This document shows, piece after piece, positions 20,825 to 32,440 of a DNA stretch of 64,000 bases. The notes beneath the pieces were generated by a model. That model saw nothing but the letters and a program-made list of their open reading frames with translations, made no database searches and was not told the DNA's origin. The position numbers and the translations under genes are program-made. Position 1 is the stretch's first letter; each line of letters starts with the position of its first letter. Source of the stretch: Meconema thalassinum (taxonomy: Eukaryota > Arthropoda > Insecta > Orthoptera > Tettigoniidae); contig OX336397.1 in the NCBI GenBank assembly GCA_946902985.2, forward strand, positions 190,158,813 to 190,222,812, written 5' to 3'.

Positions 20825-23787
20825 ATGCCATTTAGAAATAGTTCTGCTGTCCTTGTAGGAGCCAATTCACCCTCGGGCAATGACCGAGGCTCGTACAATA
20901 GAAATTCTCCCCTCCCTCCACCTTCACCAGCGCACGCTGGCACTAAGTTAAAGCAAGCATTTTCAAACTGTCCTAGAACCTTACATTGCTGCCACCTGAA
21001 TAGCCAAAGCTTACCAGCACACATAGATGAGATTACAGCAATATTCTGTGAAAACAATGTTCATGTAATAGGAATATCTGAGAGTTGGTTGTCTGAATCA
21101 CTTCCGAATTGTGTGGTTCAGCTTGAAGGATATAATCTCCTTCGCCATGATCGCGCCGATAGGATGGGAGGCGGTGTTGCCCTTTATTGCAGAGATGATC
21201 TGAAAAGCAGGGTTATTTGTTCATCATCGTCCGTTGAGATACTGAGGACGGAGTTCATGTTTGTTGAGGTAACACTGAGTGAGCTGAAAGTATTGATAGG
21301 TATTGTCTATCGCCCACCTACTGTATCATACATTTCCGAGTTTGAAACTAGTCTGCTTAATTTGCTGCCATCTTACGAACATGACATTATTTTAGGAGAT
21401 TTTAACACTAACTTACTAACCAAAACATACAAAGCAAAGAAACTTGAAGATCTATTTTCCTCCTGTGACATGACGATACTTCCTCTCGAGCCAACTAACT
21501 TCGTAAGCACAGTAAGCTAAACTTCACATACACTAATTGATCTCATCATAACAAATAACCCACAGAAAGTAGTGACTCATGGTCAAATACCAGTGCCGGC
21601 TATATCCACCCATGACTTAATATACTTAGCGTATTCGCTCCGCGTTCCAAAGTACAAGACTAAATATGTTACATGCAGAAATATAAAGGACATAGACCCG
21701 GTACAACTGAAATATGATGCCTACAGTCTTCCATGGAACGACATATTGAGACTGGACGACATTGACGAAAAAGTAAACAAGTTTAATCTATTAATACATG
21801 CACTATACAACAAACATGCGCCCAGGAGAAAGATAAGGATTTCTCGTAAACCTAAGCCGTGGTTAACTCCGGAAGTCAAGAAAATGATGTCCCGTAGAGA
21901 TAATCTTTTCAGACAATACAAACGTTCTGGTCTACCAAATGATTTTGAAAAGTACCGAGTACTTCGAAACCAAATTAAGCAAACTTTACGTAATCTTAAA
22001 TTTAAGTATGTTCGTGATACAACCTGCCGACTAAACACGGCTAGAGCGTGGAAACAACTCGGTGCTTTGGGCATAGGAAAAAACCAGGAGCAACTCCCTA
22101 TACCTGACATTCCACTAGACGAGCTAGATGCATATTTCACGGATGCAGATATGAAATCCAGCCCAAATAACGCTGCCAGTCACAGCCCATCATTTCCACC
22201 AACAGATCGACCCAGCTTTTCATTTCGTAACTTAAGCACTAATGAAGTTAAGAGAGTGTTGTATTCCATTAGATCCCAGGCGAGCGGGATTGATGATATA
22301 CCTATAAAATTTATACATTACATTATTGGTGCTGTTCTCCCCATTCTCACACACATTTTTAATTACTGTTTAAACAATGGCACACTGCCTTCTATCTGGA
22401 AATACGCCAACGTGATCCCTCTTCCTAAGATACCTTGCCCACTGTTACCGTCCGACTACCGCCCTGTATCTATTCTCCCTGCTCTCTCCAAAGTACTGGA
22501 ACGGTTAGTACAAACTCAAATACTGGAATATTTGAACACTCACTCTCTACTTGATCCACTCCAGTCTGGTTTCAAGAAGGGCCACAGCACAGCTACTGCC
22601 TTACTTAAGGTGACTGATGACATCAGACAAGCAATGGACCAAAGACAAGTAACAATACTCACACTCCTCGATTTCAGCAGAGCATTTGACACCATAGATA
22701 TACCGACCCTATTGAAGAAGCTAAAATCCCTTCTTGGCTCCGAAGCCATACATTTTTTCTCTGCTTACCTAACGGGTCGAAATCAGCGTGTGATTGTACA
22801 GGACACCACCTCACAGTGGCGTCAGAAAAAGGCAGGAACCCCCCAAGGTTCGGTCCTTGGGCCCCTACTTTTCGTGCTCTATATCAACGATATCTCCTCC
22901 ACAATTAACTATAATAAATATCATCTTTATGCAGATGATCTCCAAATATATTGCCACACTAGTATCAACAATATATCAAATGCAATAAGGGATATAAACA
23001 CTGATATCCATCAACTTAGTGTATACGCCGATGACAACTCTCTCCTGCTCAATCCTAAGAAAACCCAAACTATCATCATCGGCTCTCATAAGTTACTAAA
23101 CTCATTAAAAACAACTACGTTGTGCCTCCAGTAACACTGAATTCAATCACCATCCCCTTTAGTAAAGAAGTAAGGAACCTTGGGTTAACCTTAACTGAAA
23201 CTCTTGACTGGTCACCACATATAAGAAATACACGTAAGAAGATATACGCATCCCTTCACCCACTCGTGCGCCATAAGAATATTTTACCACTAGACATTAA
23301 GATTAAACTCATCCAGACACTAATACTACCAATTCTAGACTACTGTGACATCGTTCTCGTTGATGCGACTCATGGACAAACAATGAAACTCCAACAAGCA
23401 TTGAACTCTTGTCTTCGGTTCGCTTTCAATCTAAGATACGATGCCCACATAGCCCCAAGCTACCGTGCTCTTTCATGGCTTAAACCTGATGAACGCCGTA
23501 AATTTCACTTGTTGACATCCATCTATCGATTTCTGCATGAAAACACCCCCACGTACATGTCATCAAAATTTAGTTTCTTGTCCTCATATCATAATCGAAG
23601 CACTCGATCTGGCTCTTCCCTCGCCATCCCCATCAACCACTCATCCATGTTTAACCGCTCTTTTGTTGTAGCTGGGTCTCGACTATGGAATTCAACTCCT
23701 CCCGATATCAGAAATTCCACAACAATAAATAAATGTAAGGCCGCATGCCGAGATTACCTGTTGAATACTGCTGATTGCCCCGTGTGA
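20825..23787 (+). pseudogene. LINE ORF2: endonuclease-reverse transcriptase, one stop and one frameshift
   Basis: Encodes the two-domain enzyme that nicks the target and copies the RNA. The AP-type endonuclease spans about 20975-21560: CHLNSQSLPAHIDEI, VIGISESWL, GGGVALYCRDDL, GIVYRPP, IILGDFN and, after the stop, the STHD box at about 21608. A TAA at 21518-21520 interrupts it in frame. The RT spans about 22220-23050: SGIDDIPIKFI, SDYRPVSILPALSKVLERLV, LQSGFKKGHSTATAL, LLDFSRAFDTID, GTPQGSVLGPLLFVLYIND and the catalytic YADDLQIYC. A frameshift in an A-run at about 23104-23112 moves the rest to the frame open at 23122-23787, with NLGLTLTETLDWSPHI, LDYCDIVLVDA and SFVVAGSRLWNSTP. With only two lesions this copy was active recently on a genomic time scale. 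Start: GTG at 20819 is open too, but the ATG at 20825 is likelier. Confidence 0.87.
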
Positions 23788-24169
23788 ATGGTGATGGATG
23801 ATAGGACGTATGACTGAGCTAGGATTATATCTAGGATATTATAGTAAGGTCTGTGACATTGTGATTATTATTATTATTTGTATTGTTATAATTATTACTA
23901 TCATTATTCATGTGCCTTTTTTTTTACTAATATTAGTATTAGCATAATTAATTTATTATCATCATAATGTTTTTTGTATTTTCGAAATTGTCATAAGCTA
24001 TGTACTGGTAGCATATTTCGTGGTTAAGTGTAAGAGAGGGCCATGAGCCCTAACTTCGCCACTACCGAAGACATAAAATAAATAAAATAAAATCCGCTCG
24101 GGAAGGGTTAAGGCCATGGCCGCCTCCTTCCCAATACTCATCTGAATTACAAATACACACTATAATACA

Positions 24170-24672
24170 GCTTCGGTGGCAAGTTGGTAGCATGCTGAAC
24201 TGCTATGCCCAAGATAGCGGGTTCAAACCCGGCCGAAGTCGTCAGATTTTTAAGAGTGTTAAAATCGTTCAGTATGCCTTCTTGCAGAGGAAAAGTAAAT
24301 ACGGCAGTCCCTTGACATAGATTTATGGCATATAAAAGATCCTCCGACAGACTAAACTTGTGTGAAGCTAAATTTCTAGGTTAGATTTCTTTTTAACGCT
24401 CTATCAAAGGTCCAACGTTCACCACTAGGTATCATTGATAACTGGTAGTGAAAGTTGGAATTACCGTACTTGAAATTGAATGGAATTTGTAGCTCACCCT
24501 AGGGGTGTCCGCTTGAAGCAGCTACAGCCTCTGGTGAGCCGAACATGTCCTCGGACACTCCCGGCACTAAAAGCCATACAATAAATAAATAAACTATAAT
24601 AGTCATCACATTAAATCAGCTTATCAGAAAAATTCCACACACACTCAAGTACACGGGGCTACATGACCGCGA
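24170..24672 (+). repeat. SINE family 3 with a second short repeat inside
   Basis: tRNA-like head GCTTCGGTGGCAAGTTGGTA.. with B box GGGTTCAAACCCGG, then a body matching 54113-54577. At about 24475-24595 a different ~120-bp repeat (GTAGCTCACCCTAGGGGTGT.. to AAGCCATACAATAAATAAAT) interrupts it. The SINE 3' end AAGTACACGGGGCTACATGA follows at about 24648. Confidence 0.75.
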
Positions 24673-24719
24673 TGTTCAAAGACCCAACCACTCTACAATA
24701 TTGTTTTATATACTACAAT

Positions 24720-27700
24720 CTTCTTCTTCTTCTTCCTTCGTTACGGCCAACTAAGGACCACGTCATGTCAACTGTTTTTTCTGCATTTTAATGTTAGCCC
24801 AGTACTCCTTCATTCGCAATCGATGTTGCACCTTTCTCTCTGTCGTCCACGCCTTCCCGGTTTTTAGCTTCGGCTTAAGTTGAAAACTCCGATGTTTCTG
24901 AAGTTTATCCCTAAGTGGGCCACGCTCCTGGATATCTTCACGTGTAATCCCAGTCTCCAACAGATCTTTCTCTACTTCAATGAACCAGGCCCCCTTTGTC
25001 TTCTTCTCACGGAGAAAAGCAAAAATTCTGTTGGATAGCCGTGTTGATTTCATTCGGGTTATATGTCCATAAAAATAAATCCTCCTTTTCCTCATCACGT
25101 CCGTTATTTTCTCTACGTGAGTGTACAACTCGTGGTTGTGGCGTCTTCGGAACTCGCCGTGTTCTTTGACTGGACCCAGGATTTTCCTCAATATCTTCCT
25201 TTCCTTGGTCTCCAGTTTTTCCATTATGCCTTTTCTATTCATGGAGAGACATTCCGCTGCATACAAAGCTTCTGGCCGGATGACCGTGCAGTAGTGCTTC
25301 AGTTTTGCATTCAGGGATATAGATCTTTTGTTGTACACATTCTTAGTTAGATGGTAAGCCATTTCAATTTCATTCCAGCCTGACGCAAAAGCCTCGTTTT
25401 CGGACATTGTAGGGTCTATCCAGTCCCCAAGATACTTAAATTTCACAACCCGCTTGATTTTCCCATGATTCACTTCAATATATTTTGGAGCCGTTTTGAT
25501 GTTGGTAATAAATTCTGTTTTCTCGAAAGAGATCAGGAGGCCCGCCTTTGCAGCTTGTGTTTGAAGCTGGTTGATCTGTTTCCTGGCCGTATCCAACGAA
25601 TCTGCAAAAACCGCAAGGTCATCCGCAAAGGCTAGACAGTCAATTGATAAATTCTTATTCTTGTGACCAAGTCTGATTCCATTTTCGACTCCTTCATCAA
25701 TCATTGTTTTGCGCCACTCACGGATAACTTACTCAAGAACGCAGTTGAATAGTAGAGGCGAGAGACCATCTCCCTGTCGAACTCCTGTCCTTATCTCGAA
25801 GGCATTGGAAATCTCGCCTCTAAACTTAACTTTTGAAGTGGTGTTGGTGAGAGTCTGTTGGATGATCGCTCTGGTTTTGTTGTCTAGGCCGAACTCCTTT
25901 AGAATCTTAAGCAGGGTAGTCCGATCAATGGAGTCATAAGCTTTCTTAAAATCAATGTAAGTTACTACAAATTTCTTGCTCCTTAGTTTCAGATATGAAA
26001 GGATAGATTTGAGATTCATGATTTTCTCCACACACGACCGTCCCTTCCTAAAACCTCCTTGATAATCGCCCAGTTCTGTATCTAGCTGTTCTTCAGCCCT
26101 AGTTTGAAGAGCTTTTGAGAGGATTTTGTAAGTTATCAGTAGGAGGGAGATACCTCGATAGTTGTTAACATCTGCTTTATCGCCTTTCTTATGAAGGGGG
26201 TGGATTAAAGCAGAAGTCCAATCACTCGGAAGTCTTTCGGTATCCCAAATTTCATGTATGATGTCCGTTAATTTATCCACTGTATTGTCACTAGCAAACT
26301 TCCACAGTTCAGCGATTATCGAGTCTTCACCTGGAGCTTTATGGTTCTTTAGAGATCGGATAATCTGTTTGACTTCCTCTTTCGTGGGTGAAGAGGAATC
26401 TGGGTGGACTTGCGCATGGTCATTAAATGTGAATATGGAACTTGGAGTCTCACAGTTAAGAAGGGACTCAAAATATTTTGCAAGCACCTGACAATTATCT
26501 TTGTCGCTATAAACTAGTTTTCCATTGCAATCCCTGAACTGAAGACATGGAGGGCTATATTTCTTCAAGTTGCTTTTAAATGTTCTATAGAAGTTGCGCA
26601 TATTATTCTTCTGGAAATCCTGTTCGATTTGTTCCATCTGGTTTTTACGAAAGGCACGTTTAGCATTGCGGATGGTTTTTGCTGCACTCGTTCTCTCATT
26701 CAAGAAGTCTGTCCAGTTGACTTGATTTTATTGCGAATTCCATTTCTGCCAGGCATGCTGTCTCCTCCTTATTACTGCGTCACATTCACTGTTCCACCAA
26801 GCATGCTTCCTCGTTTTAGTTAGTAGGACGGTCTCTTTTGCTGTCTCAACCAGCGCCTCTCGCAGTTGTTCCCAGTTCTCTGCATCCACAGTTTATAGTT
26901 TTCTTGTAAACTCATTACCGGACACCAGTTTTTCAACATCATATCTTTCAGTCTTTTTGGCTCGGAATCTCCGTGTGTTTCTCGGGAGGAGTTTGATTTT
27001 AATTTTAGATAGATAATGATCCGAGTCCAGTTTTGCATTTCGTAGAACTTTCACATTCTGAATTTCTCTTTGAGCTTTCCGTGCAATTGCGACGTGATCA
27101 ATCTGGAATTCGCCAAGACTGGGATTTGGGGATTTCCAGGTCTTTTGTTTCTTGGGCAGATGTTTGAAAGCAGTGGATTTCATTTCGAGGTTGAAGGCCC
27201 TACATAGCTCTATTAGCCGTTCTCCATTACGATTCGTTCTGTGATGTGCGGAGTAATTTCCAACAATGTTTCGAAATTTTCTTTCTTTGCCTACCTGGGC
27301 ATTGAAATCCCCAAATAAAATGATATTATGTTTGCCTGGAATCTTCGATAAAATGTCTTCAAGTTCTTCCCAGAATCGATCAGTTCCTTCCGGGTCTTTC
27401 TTGTTCGCTACGTTGATCGGTGCATGAACGTTCACAATAGTATACATTTTATTTGTACTTCGAAAGGAAAGGGTCGAGACTCGACTGCTTACAGAAGTGA
27501 AATTTGTGATGGAGTCTAGAATCTTCTTGTTGACTACAAATCCAGTACCAAGTTGGGGAACCGTTTCTATAACACGTTTACCTGGCTTACCCTTGAAGAT
27601 TCTGTAGCCTTCTGATTCAAAGGCATGCTCATCAGTAAATCGTGTTTCCTGAACTGCCACTATTTGGATCTGATGTTCAGTTAGAGCATCCGTGAGTTGT

Positions 27701-28224
27701 TTTAATTTTCCAACCTTCCGGAGAGAATTTGTGTTAAAGGTAGCAAAGAAATTCTTGGCACTATGCTTGATCTTTCGTGGAGTCTCCGATACCTCCAAGC
27801 ATTTCGGTGCAAGCTCCCCAGATTCCGAAGGCTTGCATGCGTCACTCGAAGTGACGGTGGATTGGTTACCACCTGGGGTAGTAGCATTTGCTGAACTTTC
27901 CTCCATGCTTTTAACAGTTGAAAGACTGTTGACTTAGGCCAGTGATGTTTCACACTGACAAGGATACTGCCAAGGTTGTGAGCCTTGGAGCCCCCAGCAC
28001 TGATCGGCTCACCGACCCAGTTTCCCGCTAGGATTGGTTACCCAACCTTCCACTGGGTTGCTCGGTTTAACAGGGGCACCTCTTGTAGGTTATGTGCTGG
28101 AGTTGGAGTGAAAGAGGCTAGTTGGATTCTCTTGCTGAATCCAATATATTAATGTTGCAGATGACTAGCAACGACGCATTTCACTCCCATTTGCCCAGAG
28201 ACACGAGGTCTCCTCTCAGGTTGA
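24720..28224 (-). mobile_element. full-length RTE-like non-LTR retrotransposon with 15-bp TSD
   Basis: A 3.5 kb LINE on the minus strand. 5' UTR is about 28224-27907, a single long ORF spans 27906-24763 with three stops, and the 3' end has a (GAA)n tail at 24720. TTTATATACTACAAT at 24705-24719 and 28225-28239 is an exact 15-bp TSD. The right TSD copy includes the first tail bases of the SINE at 28236-28457, so the SINE was there first. Confidence 0.9.
24763..27906 (-). pseudogene. RTE-like endonuclease-RT polyprotein, three in-frame stops
   Basis: One reading frame of about 1048 codons. N-terminal AP endonuclease: FFATFNTNSLRKVGKLKQL, IVAVQETRF, GTGFVVN, VNVHAPIN, IILFGDFNAQVG, IDHVAIA and SDHYL. 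RT domain: KAPGEDSIIAELWKF, NNYRGISLL, GDYQGGFRKGRSCVEKI, VTYIDFKKAYDSIDR, GVRQGDGLSPLLFN, then the catalytic CLAFADDLAVF. The C-terminal region has FKYLGDWIDP, RPEALYAAECLSMNRKG, ERKILRKILGPVKE and YFYGHITRM. All parts share one frame, broken only by TAA codons at 26895-26893, 26730-26728 and 25731-25729. No frameshift was found. The 3714-4299 copy is a close sibling. Clade call (RTE/BovB-like) rests on the single ORF and motif style and is provisional. Confidence 0.88.
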
Positions 28225-28235
28225 TTTATATACTA

Positions 28236-28457
28236 CAATAATAATAATGTTATTGGTTTTACGCCCCTTTTAACTACTGTGGCTTTTAGAGACGCCGGGG
28301 TGCCGGAAATTTGTCCCGAAGGGGATCTTTAACGTGTCAGTAAATCTACCCTCACATTTGCACACCCTCAAATGCCAACTGACTGAGCCAGGATACGAAC
28401 CTGCAACCTTGGGCCCAGCAGGCAAGAACGTTACCGCTGAGCCACGCAGCCAGCCTA
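28236..28457 (-). repeat. SINE family 2 with 8-bp TSD
   Basis: Reading on the minus strand the head is GGCTGCGTGGCTCAGCGGTA (A-box-like) with the B-box-like GGTTCGTATCC, then a body with AAAGATCCCCTTCGGGACAA and AGTAGTTAAAAGGGGCGTAA and an (ATT)n tail. ATATACTA at 28228-28235 and 28458-28465 is its TSD. Confidence 0.82.
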
Positions 28458-28485
28458 ATATACTAAAGGCAACAAAGGTTGAAGA

Positions 28486-28582
28486 TGATGATAATTGTTC
28501 TTTTAAGGGGCCTAACATCTAGGTTATCGGCCCCTAATGGTTTGGGTGATAGCGAAGATGGTAATGAAATGTAAACTATAAC
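28486..28582 (-). repeat. R740 copy, 3' part (left of P element)
   Basis: Reverse complement of the R740 3' end: AATTGTTCTTTTAAGGGGCC, CTAGGTTATCGGCCCCTAAT and GGTTTGGGTGAT match 11940-11875. The rest of this copy continues at 31934 beyond the P element. Confidence 0.75.
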
Positions 28583-31500
28583 CATGACGAATAGAAGGAC
28601 CTAGTGTGAGGACTCCGCCATTATAGCATGGTAGTTTGTGGTCCCGCCGCTACAAGCACTGCAGGCGATAATGTCCAACAACGTGTCCTGTTGTTGGGTC
28701 GAGCCGGTTCTTAGAAAAGTGTGGGAGAAGTTACTGTGTGAGATATTTGTGTGAATTAAATTGAATTTTCCTTGCTTTCAGTTCTTAAATTCAGTTCATT
28801 TAGTCTTGTGTACATCAGCGTTTTGTGTTTTGTGAACTTCAAACATATTTCTTATGCGGCTTTGTTAATTTAATAGTTCAACATGCCGTACTACTTAGTG
28901 CCTGGCTGTAAGTCAGGGTATGGTAGAGTAGTTGTCGATATACGATTTATTTCACCACCGAAGGATACAAATCAATTTGAAAAATGGGCCAGAGCTATTC
29001 CACGAAAGAATACGGAGTTAACGCGAAGTAGTAGAATTTGTCAAATTCATTTCTCTGATGATTTGATAGTATAATCAGATAATTTTATAGTGAATGGTGA
29101 AGAAGTGGAAATCTCTTGTGTGAGATGGAAGTTACTTCCTGGAGCAGTGCCTCATTTCCCCCCTAATTGACCGAAGTACCTGACATGTGAGAATAAGTCC
29201 CGTAAAGCTCCCAACAGGAAAATGAATCTCGACACCACCAGAAAAAGAAGAAAGAATATTGAAGATGGGAGTGGAGCAACGAATGAGGCATTAAAAGGTC
29301 AGTCTAATGTTGATAAGAATTTGGGTCATTCTAGTGTACTTACTGATGCTGAAAAGACTATAATATTGCTCAAAACGCGCCTAAAGAATGCTAACCGTAA
29401 TTTCATTCGCGTTAGATCCTGCCTCAACTCAGCAAAATCGAGAATTAATTTCCTGGATAAGCAGGTTCGAAATTCACAAGCATTTAATTACAATGATAAC
29501 GAACACCTTAGCAAGAAGGAAAATATGATAATAGACACTATGCTCAAGAAATGCCAGGTAAAATCTCCCAATGGAATGAGGTACAGCAACGAATTCATTT
29601 TAGAGAGTTTATTGTTGAGAATAAAATCACCGAAAGGATTCCGTCATTGTCGGCGACATAATCTCTTGCCTCTGCCCTCAGAAAGTCACTTGAGAAAACT
29701 TTGTAAAGGCCATAAGTGCCCTTATGGAGTTAATACGCATAGTATAAATGCTATTTCAGACTATTTTAAGGAAGAAAAGAATGATAATTCAAGTTACGGT
29801 GTTGTAATTTTCGATGAAGTGAAGCTAAGAGAAGAAATCCAGTTTAATAGTTTTTCTCATCAAGTAGATGGATTAGTAGATTTAGGTGAACACACACCTG
29901 ACCTCCAGAAGGACGAACTAGCAAATCACGCTCTAGTGTTCATATTCGTACCATTCATGCATAATTGGGTGCAGCCAGTTGCTGTTTATGCAAGCAGAAA
30001 TGCTACTCCAGGTGACATTCTCGCAAAAATTCTAATACAGGTGATTTGGCAGTTAGAAGAGGCTGGGGAGAGGGTGGTTGGGTTTACTTGTGATGGTAGT
30101 CAATCAAATAAAAAGGCCTTGAATTCGTTAGGAGTAGGTGGCAAGACAACCTCTCTACAACCTCACATCCTTAATCCTGCAGATGTTACGAGAAAGATCT
30201 GGGCTTTCTCCGACTTCGTTCATGTATTGAAATGCTTACGAAACCACTTTCATGATAAAGTAGAACTTCACTATAATGAAAAAAATATTGATTTCAATTT
30301 TTATAGGGAACTGTTCAAATAAGATCTCTCAGGGTATGCTGGGCTTAGAGCCTGCCCTAAACTGACAGTTGCTCATTTAGACCCATAATCATTCCAGAGA
30401 ATGAATGCTAGGTTTGAATTCCAACTTTTCAGTGACAGTGTTGCCAATGGTATTACATTTTATCGAGAAATGGGACTGGCGGGATTTCAAGGTAGTGAGG
30501 ACACTGAGACATTTACCAGTAATATATAAATGTTGTTGCTGATGCACTAAATGCATTCATTCCGTCTCAGGCTCTTCGTAAAGGTTCAGCTTCTCATACA
30601 GCTGTTGTTAGTTTTCTTCAGACCGTGAGATCTACCAATAACACCTTTGCCTCCAACAGAACCTTGGAATCACTAGTAGTAACCCTACAGAGTACTTTGG
30701 AGATGTGTGAATGGCTTTGGGAGAAAGGTTATAAGTATGTGTTGACAGGAAAGCTCACCCAGGATCCCTAGGAACGGCACTTCGGAATTATGCGATCTTT
30801 CAGTTCAGATGATCATCCATCAACAATAGATTTCCTTCATTTCAATGTATATACGTCCCTATAAAACAGGCTTTAAATGTTGGTGGAAATAGTGACCCTA
30901 AACGGGAGCAGATCGTGACCTCGTATGTTAATCAGATGCGTATATTAGCCCGGAATATGGAGGTGCATAACAAGACAGTGAAGGAATCAGTGGAAACTTC
31001 CATTAAGAAAAAATATGTCGTTCAAGATGCAGTAAATATCGAAGACTGGGGAAGCTCGGTACCTGAATTTGACAGCGCAGTTCGAAACTCTTCGATTGAT
31101 ACGGGTCTAGTGTACTATTTGGCTGGCTATGTTGTTAAGCACTCTTCTAAATTTATTAAGTGTTCGCCCGGTGCTCATTCTCTACGTGAGAATAATCTAA
31201 GTAAATGTTCAGTTCTTGCCGAAATAAAGGACTACGGTTCAATGAACAATGAAGAGTTTCTAACACGTCCTTCGAGAAGTGTATGTGACATTCTTTTCCA
31301 GGCCGAGAAAGTAATTACCGGAAAATTAACCTCAAAATCGATGTGGAGCGAAATATGTTTTGATTGTATCGATTCCACAGAAACAATTTCAGTTGATCCT
31401 TCAGGAGCCAGCTGCTGTCTTCAACATGTCATGGATATTATCCCAAGACTTGTTTATAATTATATGAAGTGCCGATTTTTCTTCAGAACGAAGGAAATCC

Positions 31501-31933
31501 GCCAAGATTTGCAATATAACAAAGGAGATTTGCAATCTCGAACATCCGCCAAGTCTTCACGCAAGCTTTGGTAAGTCCAGTAGTCAACAAAATGAATTGG
31601 TAAGTAGAGTGTTACTTTAAATAGTTTATATGTGCTTGTTTAATATGCTGGGGATTATGTTTTTTTTATCTGTGTCTGTATACTCCAGGAATCGGAGCGA
31701 TCCGTAACATGTGAATTATATTTTCCTCTGTGCCCTGCCATGCTTTTTTAATTGTAACCGCTAATTGCTTTTTAAAAGAGTATTACTCGTAGTTACAAAG
31801 TAATTCGTTTCCCTTAGCACCATCCCTAAGACCAGCTGACCCCGGCAGTGTGGAACTTGCCCACTCTAGCGCTGCCTGGCGGGGCGCGCTTGAACTTCAG
31901 GAGTCTCCTCACTTTCTCCTTCTATTCGTCATG
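28583..31933 (+). mobile_element. P-element superfamily transposon with 17-bp TIRs
   Basis: Left end CATGACGAATAGAAGGA (28583-28599) and the exact reverse complement at 31917-31933 form 17-bp perfect TIRs. Their first bases, CATGA, agree with the ends of the Drosophila P element. CTATAAC at 28576-28582 and 31934-31940 is a 7-bp direct repeat, close to the 8-bp duplication of P elements. The interrupted R740 repeat lines up across it. It encodes a decayed THAP-transposase. Confidence 0.86.
28883..31574 (+). pseudogene. THAP-domain P-element transposase (THAP9-like), decayed
   Basis: The gene encodes a DNA-binding zinc finger plus an RNase H-like transposase. ATG at 28883 opens a THAP C2CH finger (VPGC..G.GR, FEKWARAIPRKN, RICQIHFSDD). 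A TAA at 29072 and a TGA near 29167 lie in frame before the main open block (29222-30322). That block has a coiled-coil-like KLLKTRLKNANRNF region, then catalytic-domain landmarks: VIFDEVKLREEIQ with the first acidic residue (about 29805-29845), GFTCDGSQSNKKAL (about 30078-30120) and FSDFVHVLKCLRNHF (about 30207-30250). Later parts (LTVAHLDP, SFQRMNARFEFQLFSDSVAN) are broken by many stops. The C-terminal block 30915-31574 has VYYLAGYVVKHSSKF, the usual YLAGYV motif. Not functional. Confidence 0.87.
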
Positions 31934-32440
31934 CTATAACTAAAACTAACTACTAACTTATATACTAGAAGAAGAAATGGAAAACAAAAGGAGAATAAGG
32001 ACATGACAGGAGGAAATAAATGCCCTCAACCCTCGAAGAATGCGGACTGAGGGACTTGGAAGGAAGGAGAGCCATAAAAGGCAGATAGGAAAGGGAAAGA
32101 GGAGAGAGTCCGCCCCACAGGTAATGGATAAAGGGGGAAAATTGGACCCAGCTCAGGAATCCCTTGGGGTCGCCAACTCCCGAACTCACCAGCCGTGAGC
32201 CCCTGAGGGTGTAGCAATATCTAGGGTGCACCAGACGTGGTGGGGCTTCATACACCCTGCCTCCTTGAGGGCCTTGAGCAGAAGGAAGGAGAGAACAAGA
32301 GTTGACCAAGTGAGGTCGACAGGAAAGAAGACGGAGAGGAGCCCGGCACAAGTAAGTGGATGCAATGCCAGACTCAGCTGGGGCGCCGTGGACACCAACC
32401 CATGTCCTATTAGATGTGAGCCCCAGGCGGGAAGGGGGCA
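31934..32440 (-). repeat. R740 copy, 5' part (right of P element)
   Basis: Continues the split R740 copy. On the minus strand it gives CATCTAATAGGACATGGGTT, GGAGGCAGGGTGT and TGGCTCTCCTTCCTTCCAAG blocks in the same order as 11230-11860. The 166-codon frame over it (31965-32465) partly parallels frames in the other copy but is proline/serine-rich and shifted, so I do not treat it as a gene. Confidence 0.75.

Larger units (their letters stand above)
19809..24083 (+). mobile_element. nearly intact CR1/L2-like non-LTR retrotransposon
   Basis: Full-length LINE of about 4.3 kb. It has a short 5' UTR (from CTAAGATGGCGCC onward), ORF1 (19966-20694), ORF2 (20825-23787) and a 3' UTR ending in an AAAT-type tail. 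The 12-bp duplication AAAATAAAATCC at 19797-19808 and 24084-24095 flanks it. ORF2 has one in-frame stop and one frameshift only. Clade by motif style: CR1/L2/Daphne group; exact clade not determined. Confidence 0.85.
19148..24107 (+). mobile_element. piggyBac-like remnant, split by a LINE
   Basis: Left end CCCTTCCTGAGCGGA (19148, repeated at 19406) and right end reverse complement CCCTTCCCGAGCGGA (24107 inward) form an inverted repeat of about 15 bp with one mismatch. The right end abuts TTAA (24108-24111), the left CTAA, fitting the TTAA target of piggyBac with one mutated copy. Between 19600 and 19752 a frame reads ISRKRLRNDEDIVSALDLSD, plausible for an N-terminal transposase or domesticated-gene exon, and ends at a good donor CAG|GTAAGA. 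The catalytic part is missing. A LINE (19809-24083) landed 12 bp inside the right terminus. Family assignment rests on TIR and target only. Confidence 0.55.

Noticed and set aside
24170..24245. Functional tRNA gene
   Set aside because: The head continues into a SINE body shared with 54113-54577 and 8106-8420.
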